From contig CAWAMV010000004.1 in NCBI GenBank assembly GCA_963783195.1, forward strand, positions 2,576,861 to 2,640,860: 64,000 nt of DNA, in the 5' to 3' direction. The first letter of the stretch is position 1; every line of letters begins with the position of its first letter. Of the stretch, positions 48,886-58,369 are shown piece by piece. This stretch comes from Croceibacterium_B sp963783195. Its GTDB lineage: Bacteria; Pseudomonadota; Alphaproteobacteria; Sphingomonadales; Sphingomonadaceae. A program made the position numbers and the translations under genes. The notes under the pieces are model-generated. The model was given only the letters and a program-made list of their open reading frames with translations. It made no database searches and had not been told where the DNA came from.

Positions 48886-50415
48886 AACCGTCGTCCTTCT
48901 TTGCCGGGAGCTCGCCGGCAGCGGCTTGGGGCGGCGCCGGAGATGCCGAGTTCGCCTGCGGGTCGAGTGCCGCCGGATCCGCTGGTTCGACCGGACCCGG
49001 GCGATATGGCTGGCCGAGCAGGAAAGTATCGCCTTCGCGGGGGTCACGCACACGGTCGGTCGGCAGGCGCACCTGATCCTCGCGGATCGGCTGCAACGAG
49101 GTGCGGGGTGACCACGATCAGCAGCTCGGTCTCGCCCTTCTTGAAGCTGCTGGAACGGAACAGCGCGCCGATGATCGGGATCGAGCCGAGCAAGCGGAAT
49201 CTGCTCGACCGTCGTTTCGAAATCGCGCGACAGCAGGCCGGCAATGGCGAAGCTTTCGCCGTCGCGCAGTTCCAGCGTGGTGTTGGCCCGGCGGGTCCGC
49301 AGGCCGGGGATCACAAGGTCTCCGATGTCGGAGCGAGGCGTTCTGGTCGATCGCGCTCACTTCGGGCTCCACGATCATGCTGATCGTCTTGTCGCCCAGC
49401 ACGGTCGGGGTGAAGGCCAGGCTGACGCCGAAGGGCTTGAATTCAACCGTGATGCCGCCGTTGGCCCCGTTGTTCGGTCTGGTTGACCGGGACGGGGAAT
49501 TCGCCGCCCGCAAGGAACGAGGCCTTCTCGCCCGAAAGCGCGACCAGCGTCGGCTGGGCCAGCGTCTTGGCGAGCCCGCGCGATTCCAGCGCATTGATCT
49601 GCGCAGTAATGTCGACGTTGCCTATGCCGAAGGTCTTGCGGATGATGCCGAACATGTCGGTCAGCGGCGTGACGGCAAGGTAAGGCGCAACTGCGCCGCT
49701 GATCTTCGTGCCAGTCAGTGTTACCGGCAGCCGTCGTCGGTCGTTCTCGACCGTCCCTGGAACACCCGGCTAGGAAGCCAGATCCGGTCCCCGTTATCCC
49801 GTCGAAGGTGCCGTTGCGCGAACGGCCGGACAGACGCACGCCCAGGTCCTTGCCGGTGTCACGGCTGACCTCGGCGAAGCGGACTTCCAGCATGACCTGC
49901 TGGCTCGATCCCATGCCGATCAGGTTGATGACCGTGCCGCCTCCGTCCTTGTCAATGAAGGCCTGGGCCAGGCGAGCTGCGCGGTCGGCCGCGCCGGCAC
50001 TGTTGACCATGCCGGTCAGCACGATCGACTTGTTCGAAATGCGCGCCTGGATATCCTCGTCCGGTACGATTTCGCGCAACTGGTCTTCCAGCGCGATCAC
50101 GTCCGGCCCTACGGCGATATCCATGATCGAAAGCACCCGGCCAGCGCTGTCGTAGAGCGTCAGGCTGGTCGTGCCCATCTTCTTGCCAAGGACGTAGATC
50201 GAGCGGTCGGTCATCGGCAGCACGTCGGCGATATCCGCGTTGCCGACCATGGCCTTCGCAATCGGCCGGTCGGCTGTGACCACCTGGCTCTTGTTCATCG
50301 GGACGTCGAGCTGGCCCGCGTGGACCGATTGGGCCAGCGCGGGTACAGCCGGCGCGAGCGCCGCGCCGGCGAGCGCCAGCAAGAAGGCGGCGCGGAATGC
50401 TTGATTACAGGCCAC
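48875..50415 (-). pseudogene. cpaC: Flp pilus secretin CpaC/RcpA (several frameshifts)
   Basis: Start ATG 50415, signal peptide (LLALAGAALAPAVPALAQ). The N-terminal domain is that of pilus secretins (NKSQVVTADRPIAKAMVGN, YVLGKKMGTTSLTLYD) with a BON-like repeat (EDIQARISNKSIVLTGMV). The secretin core is spread over three frames: LEVRFAEVSRDTGKDLGVRL, then ALESRGLAKTLAQPTLVALSG and GGEFPVPVNQ, then FKPFGVSLAFTPTVLGDKTI and FRLLGSIPIIGALFRSSSF pieces, before the Pro/Ala-rich tail ending at TAG 48875. Breaks lie near 49740, 49480, 49335, 49190 and 49110. It should form the outer-membrane pore; the number of breaks makes it non-functional or error-laden as written. Confidence 0.8.
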
Positions 50416-51331
50416 GTTTCACCTCGTATTCGCTGGCATCGGCCCCGCGGACGATGGTCATTGTCTGCGGAGTGGGAGAAGGGGCAGGCGCGGGGGCAGA
50501 AGCCCGCGTCGGGGTGCGGCGGCGCACCACGGAGCGGGTAACGGAGCGCGCAGGCGCGCCGGCGGATGTCGGCCGCAGGTACACGCTGTTGCCGGAAAGA
50601 TTGCGCGGGACCACCGTCGCCTGCGGGCCGCTTTCGATGTCGGCCACGTTGCGCAGCGCCAGGCTGAGCGTGCCGAGCTGGATGCCCAGCGCCAGCTTCT
50701 GCGCCTGGATCTGATCCACTTCGAGCGTGGCGGTCTTGGCTACGACGGCCTGGGTGCTCTGGTCGTCGGCCACCTGGTCGATGCCGAGCACCGGGGCGCC
50801 TTCCACGATGACGTCGGTCATCTTGTCGGTAGCGCTGTTGGCGTTCTCGCTGGGAATGACGCGGGTCAGCAGCACGTCGACCCGATCGCCAGGCCGCACG
50901 AAACCACCGACACCGGAAACCTCGGTGACCGGAACGGCGAAGGCGAGCTTGCCCTTGGGCAGGTTGGCGGAGAGTGTCGCGCGCCCGTCAACGCCGGAGA
51001 CTTTCGAAGCGAGGACCGGCTCGCCCACGACCAGCGGGCGCAGCGCCACGCGGCCGCCGCGGGTGGCGTCCTCTAGCTTGATGAAGGCGCCCACCGGGAC
51101 CGAGTTGGCCGGCCAGTTAGCCAGGCGCAGGTTTTGAGCGCCGAGCGGAGTGCCGAAAGCCATGTCCTGGCTGGCGACAACGATACGGGAGAGCTGCTGT
51201 TCTTGCGCTATGCGCTCTTGCTGCTGTTCGACACCGCCGAAGTAGGCGTTCGCGAGAAACACGGCCACCAAGCCGAGCACAAGTGCGACCGCAATTAGTA
51301 TAAGGTTACGCCGATGCACGATGCCCCCCAT
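50405..51331 (-). CDS. cpaB: Flp pilus assembly protein CpaB/RcpC
   Basis: About 308 residues from ATG 51331; a TTG at 51340 is also in frame. An N-terminal membrane anchor (NLILIAVALVLGLVAVFLAN) is followed by an SAF domain with IVVASQDMAFGTPLGAQNLRL (residues about 48-110) and the RcpC domain with GFVRPGDRVDVLLTR. The C-terminus is Pro/Ala/Arg-rich. CpaB is periplasmic and helps gate the secretin. It is the first gene of the minus tad arm and overlaps cpaC by 11 bases. Confidence 0.9.
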   Translation of the reverse strand: MGGIVHRRNLILIAVALVLGLVAVFLANAYFGGVEQQQERIAQEQQLSRIVVASQDMAFGTPLGAQNLRLANWPANSVPVGAFIKLEDATRGGRVALRPLVVGEPVLASKVSGVDGRATLSANLPKGKLAFAVPVTEVSGVGGFVRPGDRVDVLLTRVIPSENANSATDKMTDVIVEGAPVLGIDQVADDQSTQAVVAKTATLEVDQIQAQKLALGIQLGTLSLALRNVADIESGPQATVVPRNLSGNSVYLRPTSAGAPARSVTRSVVRRRTPTRASAPAPAPSPTPQTMTIVRGADASEYEVKRGL

Positions 51332-51791
51332 GAATTCCAATCAGCGGCAAAATCCCGCACCGCGCCAGGTTCGCCCCTCCCCGCCCGGATTGTGATAATC
51401 AGCGTGAAGTCACAGCCTTGCGTGCCTGGCGTCGCTGGTTTTCCAGTCCCCCGAGCGGGAACCTCATGAGAATCCCGCATTTTGCGGCCATTCGTCAACA
51501 TTTCGCTGCAGGAATGTTTTTGTCGTTAAATTACAGAGTATTGCATTAGTAAATAATAAAAAACTATCGTTAAGGCGGTGCAAGAGAGCAACATTTTGTC
51601 GCGAATCGCGCTCTGTTTACCGATTTGGGTCGAAATTTCGGGAACCAAGGGGCACAATGCGTGCAAGCTGTCTCGGAATTGGACGAGTCGGGTAAAGGGG
51701 TGTTAAGCTAAGCGCTTACTCTATAAAGACGGGACGGACGAAGAACAGGGTCACTCCGCCAAGATAAAGCAATTCATTGAGGGGCAGCATC
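51332..51791. promoter_or_regulatory. divergent intergenic region of the two tad arms
   Basis: About 460 bp between cpaB (minus) and tadG (plus). It includes the most AT-rich stretch of the locus (about 51525-51585, TAAATAATAAAAAACTA) and a perfect palindrome TAAGCGCTTA at 51709-51718, about 75 bp before the tadG start. It presumably holds both promoters; no core element could be assigned with confidence. Confidence 0.5.
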
Positions 51792-53213
51792 GTGGCGATT
51801 GTCGTATTTTCGAACGTGATGGGACGGATCGCCCGCTCGATCTGGCAAACCGGCGCGGCCTTTGGCGCCTGCACCCGCGCCGCGATTGCTCCGATGACAG
51901 CTCTGATGATGATTCCGGTGATCGGCGGCGTCGCGTACGCCGTCGAGCTCGGCAGCTGGCAGTATATGCAGCGATCGGCCCAGAATGCCGCTGACAGCGC
52001 CGCCCTGGCCGCCGCGACCGTCAACAGCGGCGGCGGTAGCAGCACCGCCGAGAGCGAGGCACGCGCAGCAGCCGCCAAGTTCGGCTTCGTCGATGGCCAG
52101 AACAGTGCGACCGTTGATGCGGATGTCGCTGCGTGCCCGGCGACCGGAGTTCCCGCCGGCTCGATCTGCTACGAAGCGGTCCTTACCACTTCGCTGCCGC
52201 TGACCTTTTCACGCGTGTTGAACTTCACCGGCTCGGGAGGCGGGCGGCAGAACATTTATGCTCGCGCCGTGGCGATCGTGAACGGCGGAGGGGGCGGGCT
52301 CGGGCCGACCAACGACGTGTGCGTCTGGACCTTTACCAACCTGCAGACAAACGGCACGCCCGACGCCAACCTGTCGGGCTGCTCCGTACTGTCGGACGGT
52401 AACATGACCTGTACCGGTGGCGGCCTTCATGCCGATTTCGGGGTTGCCGGCGGCACGGTCTCGGGCAGCTGCGCGCAAAGCAACACCAACCAGCTCTCCG
52501 GCCAGACCAACCTGCCGAGCGATCCCTATGCCGCGATGGCCGGCAGCATCCCCTCCAACCCGTGCGGCACGACCTATCCGCAGCTCGACAAGGGCAAGGT
52601 CATGAACGGCAAGACGGAGGTAACTAGCAACTACATCTCAGGCAGCAAGTCAGGCGAGGTGAAGTACTGCGGCGACGTGAAGCTGACAGGTAACGTGACG
52701 CTGACCGGTAATGCCACCAAGCTGGTGATCTACAACGGTCGGCTCGACCTCAATCGCTACACAGTGAAGACCGCCGCCGGGGCGAGCGCGACGGTGATCT
52801 TCTCCGGCACCAACGGCGGCGATTACCAGCATTACCCGGTGGACTTCGGCAACGGGAACGGCTCGGGCATTCTCGAGATCGAGGCGCCGACCGCCTCCGG
52901 CAGCGCGTTCAAGGACGTGGCCATTTATACCGACCCCGCGCTGACGACCGGGGTCGACTTCACCTACGCCGGCAATAAGCCCGCATGGAAGATCACCGGG
53001 GTGATGTACTTCCCGAAGGCCACCGCCATCTTCAGCGGCATCGTCGACAAGGCGGACGACGGGGCATCTTGCCAGATCCTCGTCGGCAACAACATAACGA
53101 TCAACGGCACGGGCAAGGTCGTTGGCGACGTCAGCGGGTGCGCCGATGCCGGGATCGATCCTCCCGAGGTTACGGTCGGCCCGGGCACAACGCGCGAGAA
53201 GCTGGTGCTGTGA
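51792..53213 (+). CDS. TadG-like pilus protein with TadE-type N-terminus
   Basis: 473 residues from GTG 51792, chosen for the GAGGGG site 7 bases upstream (ATG 51819 and TTG 51777 are in frame). The N-terminus carries the Tad signature RAAIAPMTALMMIPVIGGVAYAVE in a single membrane helix; a long Gly/Ser/Thr/Asn-rich exported region follows, with several cysteines (CPATG, CVWTF, SGCSVL, CGDVKL). Such proteins are minor, pilin-like parts of the Flp machine. It overlaps the next gene as GTGA (53210-53213). Confidence 0.8.
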   Translation: MAIVVFSNVMGRIARSIWQTGAAFGACTRAAIAPMTALMMIPVIGGVAYAVELGSWQYMQRSAQNAADSAALAAATVNSGGGSSTAESEARAAAAKFGFVDGQNSATVDADVAACPATGVPAGSICYEAVLTTSLPLTFSRVLNFTGSGGGRQNIYARAVAIVNGGGGGLGPTNDVCVWTFTNLQTNGTPDANLSGCSVLSDGNMTCTGGGLHADFGVAGGTVSGSCAQSNTNQLSGQTNLPSDPYAAMAGSIPSNPCGTTYPQLDKGKVMNGKTEVTSNYISGSKSGEVKYCGDVKLTGNVTLTGNATKLVIYNGRLDLNRYTVKTAAGASATVIFSGTNGGDYQHYPVDFGNGNGSGILEIEAPTASGSAFKDVAIYTDPALTTGVDFTYAGNKPAWKITGVMYFPKATAIFSGIVDKADDGASCQILVGNNITINGTGKVVGDVSGCADAGIDPPEVTVGPGTTREKLVL

Positions 53214-53737
53214 CACGGCCCATCGCCTCCCTCCTGCGCGACAGCCGCGCCTCGGCGGCGGCCGAGATGGCGCTGATCCTGCCAGCGGTGGTGTTCATCT
53301 TCCTCAACGTCGCTGATCTGAGCGTCTACCTCTACAGCAAGATGCAGGTCGACATCGCCGCACAGTCGGCCGTGGGCGCCGCGCGGGTACTGTGCGATAC
53401 CGACACGAAGCTTCCCGCTACGACCAAGTGCGCCACTCTGACCACTACCATGCAAGGCGCAGCTCAGACGACTTCGCTGGGGACAAACGTCGCTCTCGGC
53501 ACGCCGAACGAGGCCTACTACTGCGCAACTGCGTCGGGCGCACTCACGCAAGTGGCGGCGGTGGGGGCCACGGTACCGGCCGATTGCTCGGCCACGGTGA
53601 GCGGCAGCACCGCCAGGCCGGGGAATTATATTTCCGTGACCGCGACCTATCCGTTCACGCCCATCTTCCCCGGGGCGACGGTTGCTTCGGTGCTCACTTC
53701 GCCGATCACGCGCACAGCATGGATACGCCTGAAATGA
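53210..53737 (+). CDS. tadE: TadE-family pseudopilin
   Basis: 175 residues from GTG 53210. N-terminal processing/membrane signature SRASAAAEMALILPAVVFIFLN (Glu at +5-like position) is followed by a periplasmic part with paired cysteines (VLCDTDTK, TKCATL, YYCATA, DCSATV). TadE-like pseudopilins are processed by the prepilin peptidase and support pilus biogenesis. Its stop overlaps the following start as ATGA. Confidence 0.8.
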   Translation: MTRPIASLLRDSRASAAAEMALILPAVVFIFLNVADLSVYLYSKMQVDIAAQSAVGAARVLCDTDTKLPATTKCATLTTTMQGAAQTTSLGTNVALGTPNEAYYCATASGALTQVAAVGATVPADCSATVSGSTARPGNYISVTATYPFTPIFPGATVASVLTSPITRTAWIRLK

Positions 53738-54120
53738 GCCGCTTCCTGCGCCACTTCGCCCGCAACACCACCGCCGCCTCCGCGGCCGAGTTCGCGCTGG
53801 TGGTCCCCGCGTTCCTCGTGCTCATGTTCGGCACGATCAACGGCTCCATCATGATGTCCGCGGTCACCCAGATGCACTACGCGGCGGAGAGGGCGGCACG
53901 GTGCCTTTCGGTCGACGTCGAGGGCGATTGCTCGTCCGGCACAGTCGATACCTATGCAAAGGGGTTCTACAACGGCCCTGGTCTGGGCGGTATGGCCTTT
54001 ACTGCCTCGACGGCCACGTGCGGCAACCAGGTCCAGGGGAGCGGCTCCTACGAGCTGATCTCCGGAATGTCGGCAACCACCGTGAATATCAGCTCCCGGG
54101 CCTGTTATCCCGAAATTTAA
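53734..54120 (+). CDS. TadE/TadG-family pseudopilin, second copy
   Basis: 128 residues from ATG 53734. N-terminus NTTAASAAEFALVVPAFLVL is the TadE signature in one membrane helix; the short C-terminal region has four cysteines (RCLSV, DCSSG, TCGNQ, RACYP). Coupled to the previous tadE-like gene by a 4-base overlap. The end of the plus pseudopilin trio. Confidence 0.8.
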   Translation: MSRFLRHFARNTTAASAAEFALVVPAFLVLMFGTINGSIMMSAVTQMHYAAERAARCLSVDVEGDCSSGTVDTYAKGFYNGPGLGGMAFTASTATCGNQVQGSGSYELISGMSATTVNISSRACYPEI

Positions 54121-54204
54121 CGGCCGCCCCGCCGGCCGAGCACGTGCGGCAAGCAGGTTAGCGCAACTAAGGGAAATTTAACCAAGTTCCCGCATTGGAA
54201 GGGT

Positions 54205-55032
54205 ATGCATGAGTCAACCTTCCGCTTCCGCATTCAAAGCCGGGTCTCCAGGCTCTTTTCGGTGACCTCGGCACGTCTGCTCCCTCGCAGCCGCAAGCTC
54301 GTTGCGGCGCTCGATGTGAGGATGGAAGGTCTGCTCGTCGTCTGGATCGGCGCGATATCCGTGCTCGGCCTCTGCAAGGTTGCAGCCGCCCCGATACCTG
54401 CTGCCGGTTTCGCGGCGTTCATGGCGATGATGCTGCCCTATCTGCTGATCGCGGCCGCGCCCGTGGCCGGATACCGCGTGGCGGCCGGAAGCTTCCCCAA
54501 GGGACTGCTTTCCGGCCAACCCGCCATCCGGCTCTGCCGCTATGGGCGCTGGAAGCCGCTCGACCCCGTCACCGTCCGGGCCAACCCGGTATGGGGGCCG
54601 GCGGGTTTCATGGCCTCGCTGATCGTCGGGCTTCTGCTCAACGTGCCGGTCCGAACCCTGGAATTCATCGCCGCGATCCCGGCGGTTTCCTTCGCGGCGC
54701 CGGCCTGGGCGGGTTCGCTCATGTGGGTCATGGCGGCCGACGTGATCGTGATGAGCTTCTTCTACATGGTCTGCTTCGTCATGGCGCTGCGCTCGATCCC
54801 GCTGTTCCCGCGCATGCTGGTATTCGTCTGGGTGGCCGATATCGCGATGCAATTTGCGATCGCGGACCGCTTTGCCCAGGCGCACGCCGCCCCGCCCGAG
54901 GTCGCGATGGCGCTCCAGTCCCTGCTGGAAGGCAACATCCAGAAGGTCCTGATCAGCGCGTTCATCTGGTTGCCGTACCTTATCGTGTCGGACCGCGTGA
55001 ACGCGACGTTCCGCAACCGCATCCGCGCGTGA
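54205..55032 (+). CDS. multi-pass membrane protein of the tad locus
   Basis: 275 residues from ATG 54205 (GGAAGGG upstream). Five or six membrane helices are evident (LLVVWIGAISVLGLCKVAAAP, AAFMAMMLPYLLIAAAPVAGY, PAGFMASLIVGLLLNVPV, LMWVMAADVIVMSFFYMVCF, ISAFIWLPYLIVSD). DUF2569-like in general shape, but I would not assign it firmly. An internal ATG at 54322 is an alternative start. The position between the pseudopilins and the prepilin peptidase suggests a pilus-related job. Confidence 0.6.
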   Translation: MHESTFRFRIQSRVSRLFSVTSARLLPRSRKLVAALDVRMEGLLVVWIGAISVLGLCKVAAAPIPAAGFAAFMAMMLPYLLIAAAPVAGYRVAAGSFPKGLLSGQPAIRLCRYGRWKPLDPVTVRANPVWGPAGFMASLIVGLLLNVPVRTLEFIAAIPAVSFAAPAWAGSLMWVMAADVIVMSFFYMVCFVMALRSIPLFPRMLVFVWVADIAMQFAIADRFAQAHAAPPEVAMALQSLLEGNIQKVLISAFIWLPYLIVSDRVNATFRNRIRA

Positions 55033-55063
55033 CCTCGCGCGGTTTCGCGTTCAAGGCGTAGAC

Positions 55064-55525
55064 ATGCCGGACATTCCCTTCGCCGCCTCCGTCGCGCTCG
55101 TCGCGGCATCCGGCCTGCTCGCCAGCTACCTGGACGTGCGGCACCGCCGGATTCCCAACTGGCTGTGCCTGGTCACTGCGGTGAGCGGACTGGCGGTTGC
55201 TCTGGCCGATGCCCCGGCCGTCGCCGGCAGTCACGCGCTCCATCTCGTCATCGCACTCGTGGTGGGAATGATCTTCTTTCGGTTCGGGATGTTCGGCGGG
55301 GGAGATGCGAAGTTCTACGCCGGGATGGCCAGCTGGTTTCCCCTGGGCAAGGCCATCCTGCTGCTGCTGTGCGTCTCGCTTTCGGGCGTGGTTCTTTTCC
55401 TGGTGTGGTTCGCTGCCCGGCGCCTGCGCGGGCACAAGGTCCGCTTCGGCGGCAAGGAGCGCACCGAGGCGCTGCCCTATGGCGTGGCGATCGCCGCCGG
55501 CGGGCTGATCGCACTCTTTCTCTAG
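55064..55525 (+). CDS. cpaA: prepilin peptidase CpaA/TadV (A24 family)
   Basis: 153 residues, four or more membrane helices. The two catalytic aspartates of type IV prepilin peptidases are visible: Asp24 in YLDVRHRRIPN and Asp81 in GGGDAKFYAG (GxGD motif). It lacks the N-terminal methylase region of PilD, as usual for TadV. It matures the Flp pilins and TadE-type pseudopilins. It is convergent with the M23 peptidase gene, 30 bp apart. Confidence 0.92.
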   Translation: MPDIPFAASVALVAASGLLASYLDVRHRRIPNWLCLVTAVSGLAVALADAPAVAGSHALHLVIALVVGMIFFRFGMFGGGDAKFYAGMASWFPLGKAILLLLCVSLSGVVLFLVWFAARRLRGHKVRFGGKERTEALPYGVAIAAGGLIALFL

Positions 55526-55555
55526 AGGACTGCAACGCCGCGGCGCACAAAGCGC

Positions 55556-56236
55556 CTAGCGGATCGCCTTGGAAGGATCGACGGCGCGGCCGTTCACGCG
55601 CACTTCGTAATGCAGGTGCGGGCCGGTCGACAGACCGGTCGAGCCGACGTAGCCGATCACCTGCCCACGCTGCACGGTCTGCCCCGCCTTGACCGCGAGC
55701 CGCGACATGTGGCCGTATTCCGTCTCGACCCCGCCACCGTGCTTCAGAGAGACGAGCAGGCCGTACCCCCCGTTCCAGTCGGCCTTGGTTACAACCCCGG
55801 TGCGAGTGGCGCGGATCGCGGTGCCCGTGGGCGCCGCCAGGTCAATTCCGTTGTGCGCCCTGACTGTCCGCAGGATGGGGTGATACCGGCTGCCGAACTT
55901 GCTGGAGACCCGCGAGAACGAGACCGGCGACAGGTCGGGGATGCCTCCCTTCGCGCCCTCGCCGTTCCGGTTCAGCGCCAGGCTGGAATACTTCACCAGG
56001 TCGACCGGCTGGCCGATCAGGTCGGACGCGCGGCTGATGACGATGGTGGCCGGGGTTGCGGGTGCGAGGGCGGTTGCCGGATTTGCCTCGGCGGTGGTCG
56101 GCGCAGCCAGCGAAGCGGCCGGTTCGATCACGTCGGCAGGGCCCAAGTCCTCCGCGGCGAGGGCCACGGGAGAAAACGCAAACAGAAGCGCAGGAACAAG
56201 CCGGATCGGATGAACTCCCGTTGCCGTGAGATGCAT
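55556..56236 (-). CDS. exported M23-family metallopeptidase (LytM-type)
   Basis: 226 residues from ATG 56236; longer in-frame starts exist upstream. A signal peptide (LVPALLFAFSPVALAAE) leads through an Ala/Pro-rich spacer to the M23 domain (residues about 120-226). Zinc ligands: HNGID (HxxxD) and HLHYEV (HxH), with GYGLLVSLKHGGGVETEYGHMS around the active site. It probably trims peptidoglycan, which could help a pilus cross the cell wall; the tad location supports but does not prove that. Confidence 0.85.
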   Translation of the reverse strand: MHLTATGVHPIRLVPALLFAFSPVALAAEDLGPADVIEPAASLAAPTTAEANPATALAPATPATIVISRASDLIGQPVDLVKYSSLALNRNGEGAKGGIPDLSPVSFSRVSSKFGSRYHPILRTVRAHNGIDLAAPTGTAIRATRTGVVTKADWNGGYGLLVSLKHGGGVETEYGHMSRLAVKAGQTVQRGQVIGYVGSTGLSTGPHLHYEVRVNGRAVDPSKAIR

Positions 56237-56449
56237 GATCAATCGCCGACTGGAAGAGCCGAGTGGTCGTCGAGCGGACCGGAGGCGTCCGATCATGTGC
56301 GAATGAAGCGCTTGAAGCGCGGTGTTCACTACGTCGAACAAACACATCTGGCCTTGCCCGCTTTGCCCCCCGGCGGCGAGCGCTGTAATCGTGGTGTAGA
56401 CGCTTCGAGCATGTCTCGATTTCCACCCAGAGAACGGCGCGACCATAAA

Positions 56450-56486
56450 GGAAAACCCCGCCACACGCTAGGCATGGCGGGGCTTC
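56450..56486 (-). terminator. rho-independent terminator after the Flp pilin gene
   Basis: On minus, CCCCGCCA ... TGGCGGGG forms an 8-bp GC-rich stem (arms at 56456-56463 and 56475-56482) followed by TTTTCCTTT. It begins about 20 bases after the Flp pilin stop at 56507 and would keep pilin expression apart from the downstream peptidase gene. Confidence 0.75.
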
Positions 56487-56506
56487 ACGGGACGAAGAGT
56501 TAGCGC

Positions 56507-56683
56507 CTAGCGCCGGTCTGCCGGCGATGCAGTTGCCGCGTTGGTCATCGAGGTCGAAATCTTGCCGCCGAGGTAGAAGGCAGCGCCAGCAATACCGGCA
56601 CCGACGATGGCGAGGATCAGAGCGTATTCGGCAGCAGCCGCGCCGCAGTCGTCACGAACGAAATCACGAATGAAGTTACGCAT
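56507..56683 (-). CDS. flp: Flp-type pilin (major pilin candidate)
   Basis: 58 residues from ATG 56683 (GAGGAA seven bases upstream; a second ATG at 56698 is in frame). A positively charged leader ends at Gly14 followed by AAAAEYAL: the Flp processing motif G/XXXXEY. A single hydrophobic helix (ALILAIVGAGIAGAAFYLGG) and a short Thr/Ser/Ala tail follow. It has its own terminator and about 250 bp of upstream sequence, as fits a highly expressed pilin. Confidence 0.9.
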   Translation of the reverse strand: MRNFIRDFVRDDCGAAAAEYALILAIVGAGIAGAAFYLGGKISTSMTNAATASPADRR

Positions 56684-56934
56684 GTTGAATTTCCTCAAAT
56701 GGAGCCGCTTCCCGTGCGGCAGGTATACATAGGCTCCGGCATCTATTTCCGGTTGGCCTGCGCAGAGGATTTGAGCTTTTCCGAGCCACGACCCCCTGAC
56801 TGCTCAAAGCATCACCCCGGTTAACGATTCGAGCAACAGTTTTTCGGGACAGAACGGACTATCGTTGAATTTCAATCGGTAACTGCGCCCAAGTATTGTT
56901 GAAAATAGTTAAATTCCCCCGGCCGCTTCCCTGG

Positions 56935-57841
56935 TCACGGCACGGCTGACGACTCAGTCGAGAGCCGTCGAGCGGATCGGTACGCACCTCCAAGAAGGTA
57001 ACAGATCCCGAGGAAGTGCAACGGCAGCACCATTTGCGCCCAGTAGAAGTTGTCCGGGCGGGAAATGATCGAGACGGCGAAAACGACGCCCAACAGCCAC
57101 AATTGCGCCAGGCGATTCCCGGACGCGAGCCACCCAAGCCCCGCGACGATCGTGAGAAGCGCGCCCCAGGTCTGCAGCCGGTAAAGATCGGTGAGTTTAC
57201 CGACATCAGAAACAAAGGCGACGGGACCGCGCAATCCGAACCATCCCTGCGAAACCAGATCGGAGGGCAATCGGACCGCCGACACCTGCAGGAAATGCGC
57301 GATGTAGAAAGCGCCGCACGCAAGGGCTGCAAGCCCCACAACGCCAAGGGCCTTCTCTCGGCGGTATAAGAGGAAATACAAGAGCAGGAACGGGAACGCC
57401 AATTCTCTCACGAGCGCCGCCAAGACGGCGAATGGTAGTGACCAACGCCAGTTTCTCCAAAGACCCGCAGCGATGGTCAGGAGAACGCCCACCCACCAGT
57501 CATGGATGTAAGTGACGTCGCCCTGCAGCAGGCCGTTGCCGCAGATCACGGATATGATCAGAACGGCAGAATATTGCGCCAGCCGTCCCGAACTTTTCGA
57601 AGTACCGGAACCAGACGAGTGCTGCGATCAGGACCAGCAATATGGCGACCAGGAGGGAGCCGATCGGCCCCACCAAAGCGTTGAAAGTTGCCAACGTGGG
57701 CAAGCGAACGGAGTAAAAGGGAAACAGGGGATATCCGCTCGCACGGTGGGCTTCCGCGGCTGCCTGGTAATAACCCTGCCCGGCCTCCATGTGCGCCACG
57801 ATCTCGCGGTACATTGCCAGGTCGGTGGGTGCTGCGCTCAT
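56935..57841 (-). CDS. multi-pass membrane protein, glycosyltransferase-like topology (one frameshift)
   Basis: About 300 residues in two frames. The first part starts at ATG 57841 (DLAMYREIVAHMEAGQGYYQAAAEAH: a short polar region with the YYQA pattern of membrane glycosyltransferases acting on polyprenyl sugars) and a helix pair; near 57590 the frame shifts (AQYSAVLIISVICGNGLLQGD). The second part has about six more helices (LPFAVLAALVRELAFPFLLLY). The early loop with EIV and the Arg-Glu in ALVREL fit GT-C-type enzymes; a pilin or envelope glycosylation role is only a guess from the location. Confidence 0.55.
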
Positions 57842-57932
57842 CCGGGAACCGCTAGATCGAGAAGACCAGCAGCACGCCCCTGCCTGCTGCCCGGTTTGAC
57901 ATGGTCGTGCAGATGCTCATCAGCGCCGCCCT

Positions 57933-58085
57933 TCAGAAGAGCGCGACGACTGAGGCAAAGGCTGCCGCAATGGAGTCACCGAGGACCCAGGCGGCGCCGG
58001 CGACTGCCAAGCCTATCAACCCGATCAGGAGGGAGTATTCGACCGCAACAGCCGCGGAGTGGCACCTGTAGAAACGCCTGAGCAT
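57933..58085 (-). CDS. second Flp-type pilin
   Basis: 50 residues from ATG 58085 (GGGGGTGAG upstream). Short charged leader MLRRFYRCHSA, then AVAVEYSLLIGLIGLAVAGA. The Glu-Tyr pair and the helix fit Flp pilins, but the residue before the expected cleavage site is Ala11, not Gly. A gap of 90 bases separates it from the membrane protein downstream. It may be a minor pilin or poorly processed. Confidence 0.75.
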   Translation of the reverse strand: MLRRFYRCHSAAVAVEYSLLIGLIGLAVAGAAWVLGDSIAAAFASVVALF

Positions 58086-58369
58086 GATCTCACCCCCAAG
58101 CGACCGCATATCAGCCGCCATGACCTCAACCAAGTCGGTTAAATTGTTATTTTGCCGGCGCCCGGCCTGCTTGTGTCGTGCCGCTGAACCGGCAGCAGCT
58201 CGATCTGCCGTGATCAAAGCGCGAGCCGAGAGAGGTCACTTCCGCCCGGTGGGCTGAAATGTGCCATTCCGGACCTACGCCGTGAATATTCGACAGGCGC
58301 CGACGGAACTTGCTACGGGCAGGCAAGGTAAACCCAAGAGACGGTCACCCTGCGGCTGCCAAAGGTGCG

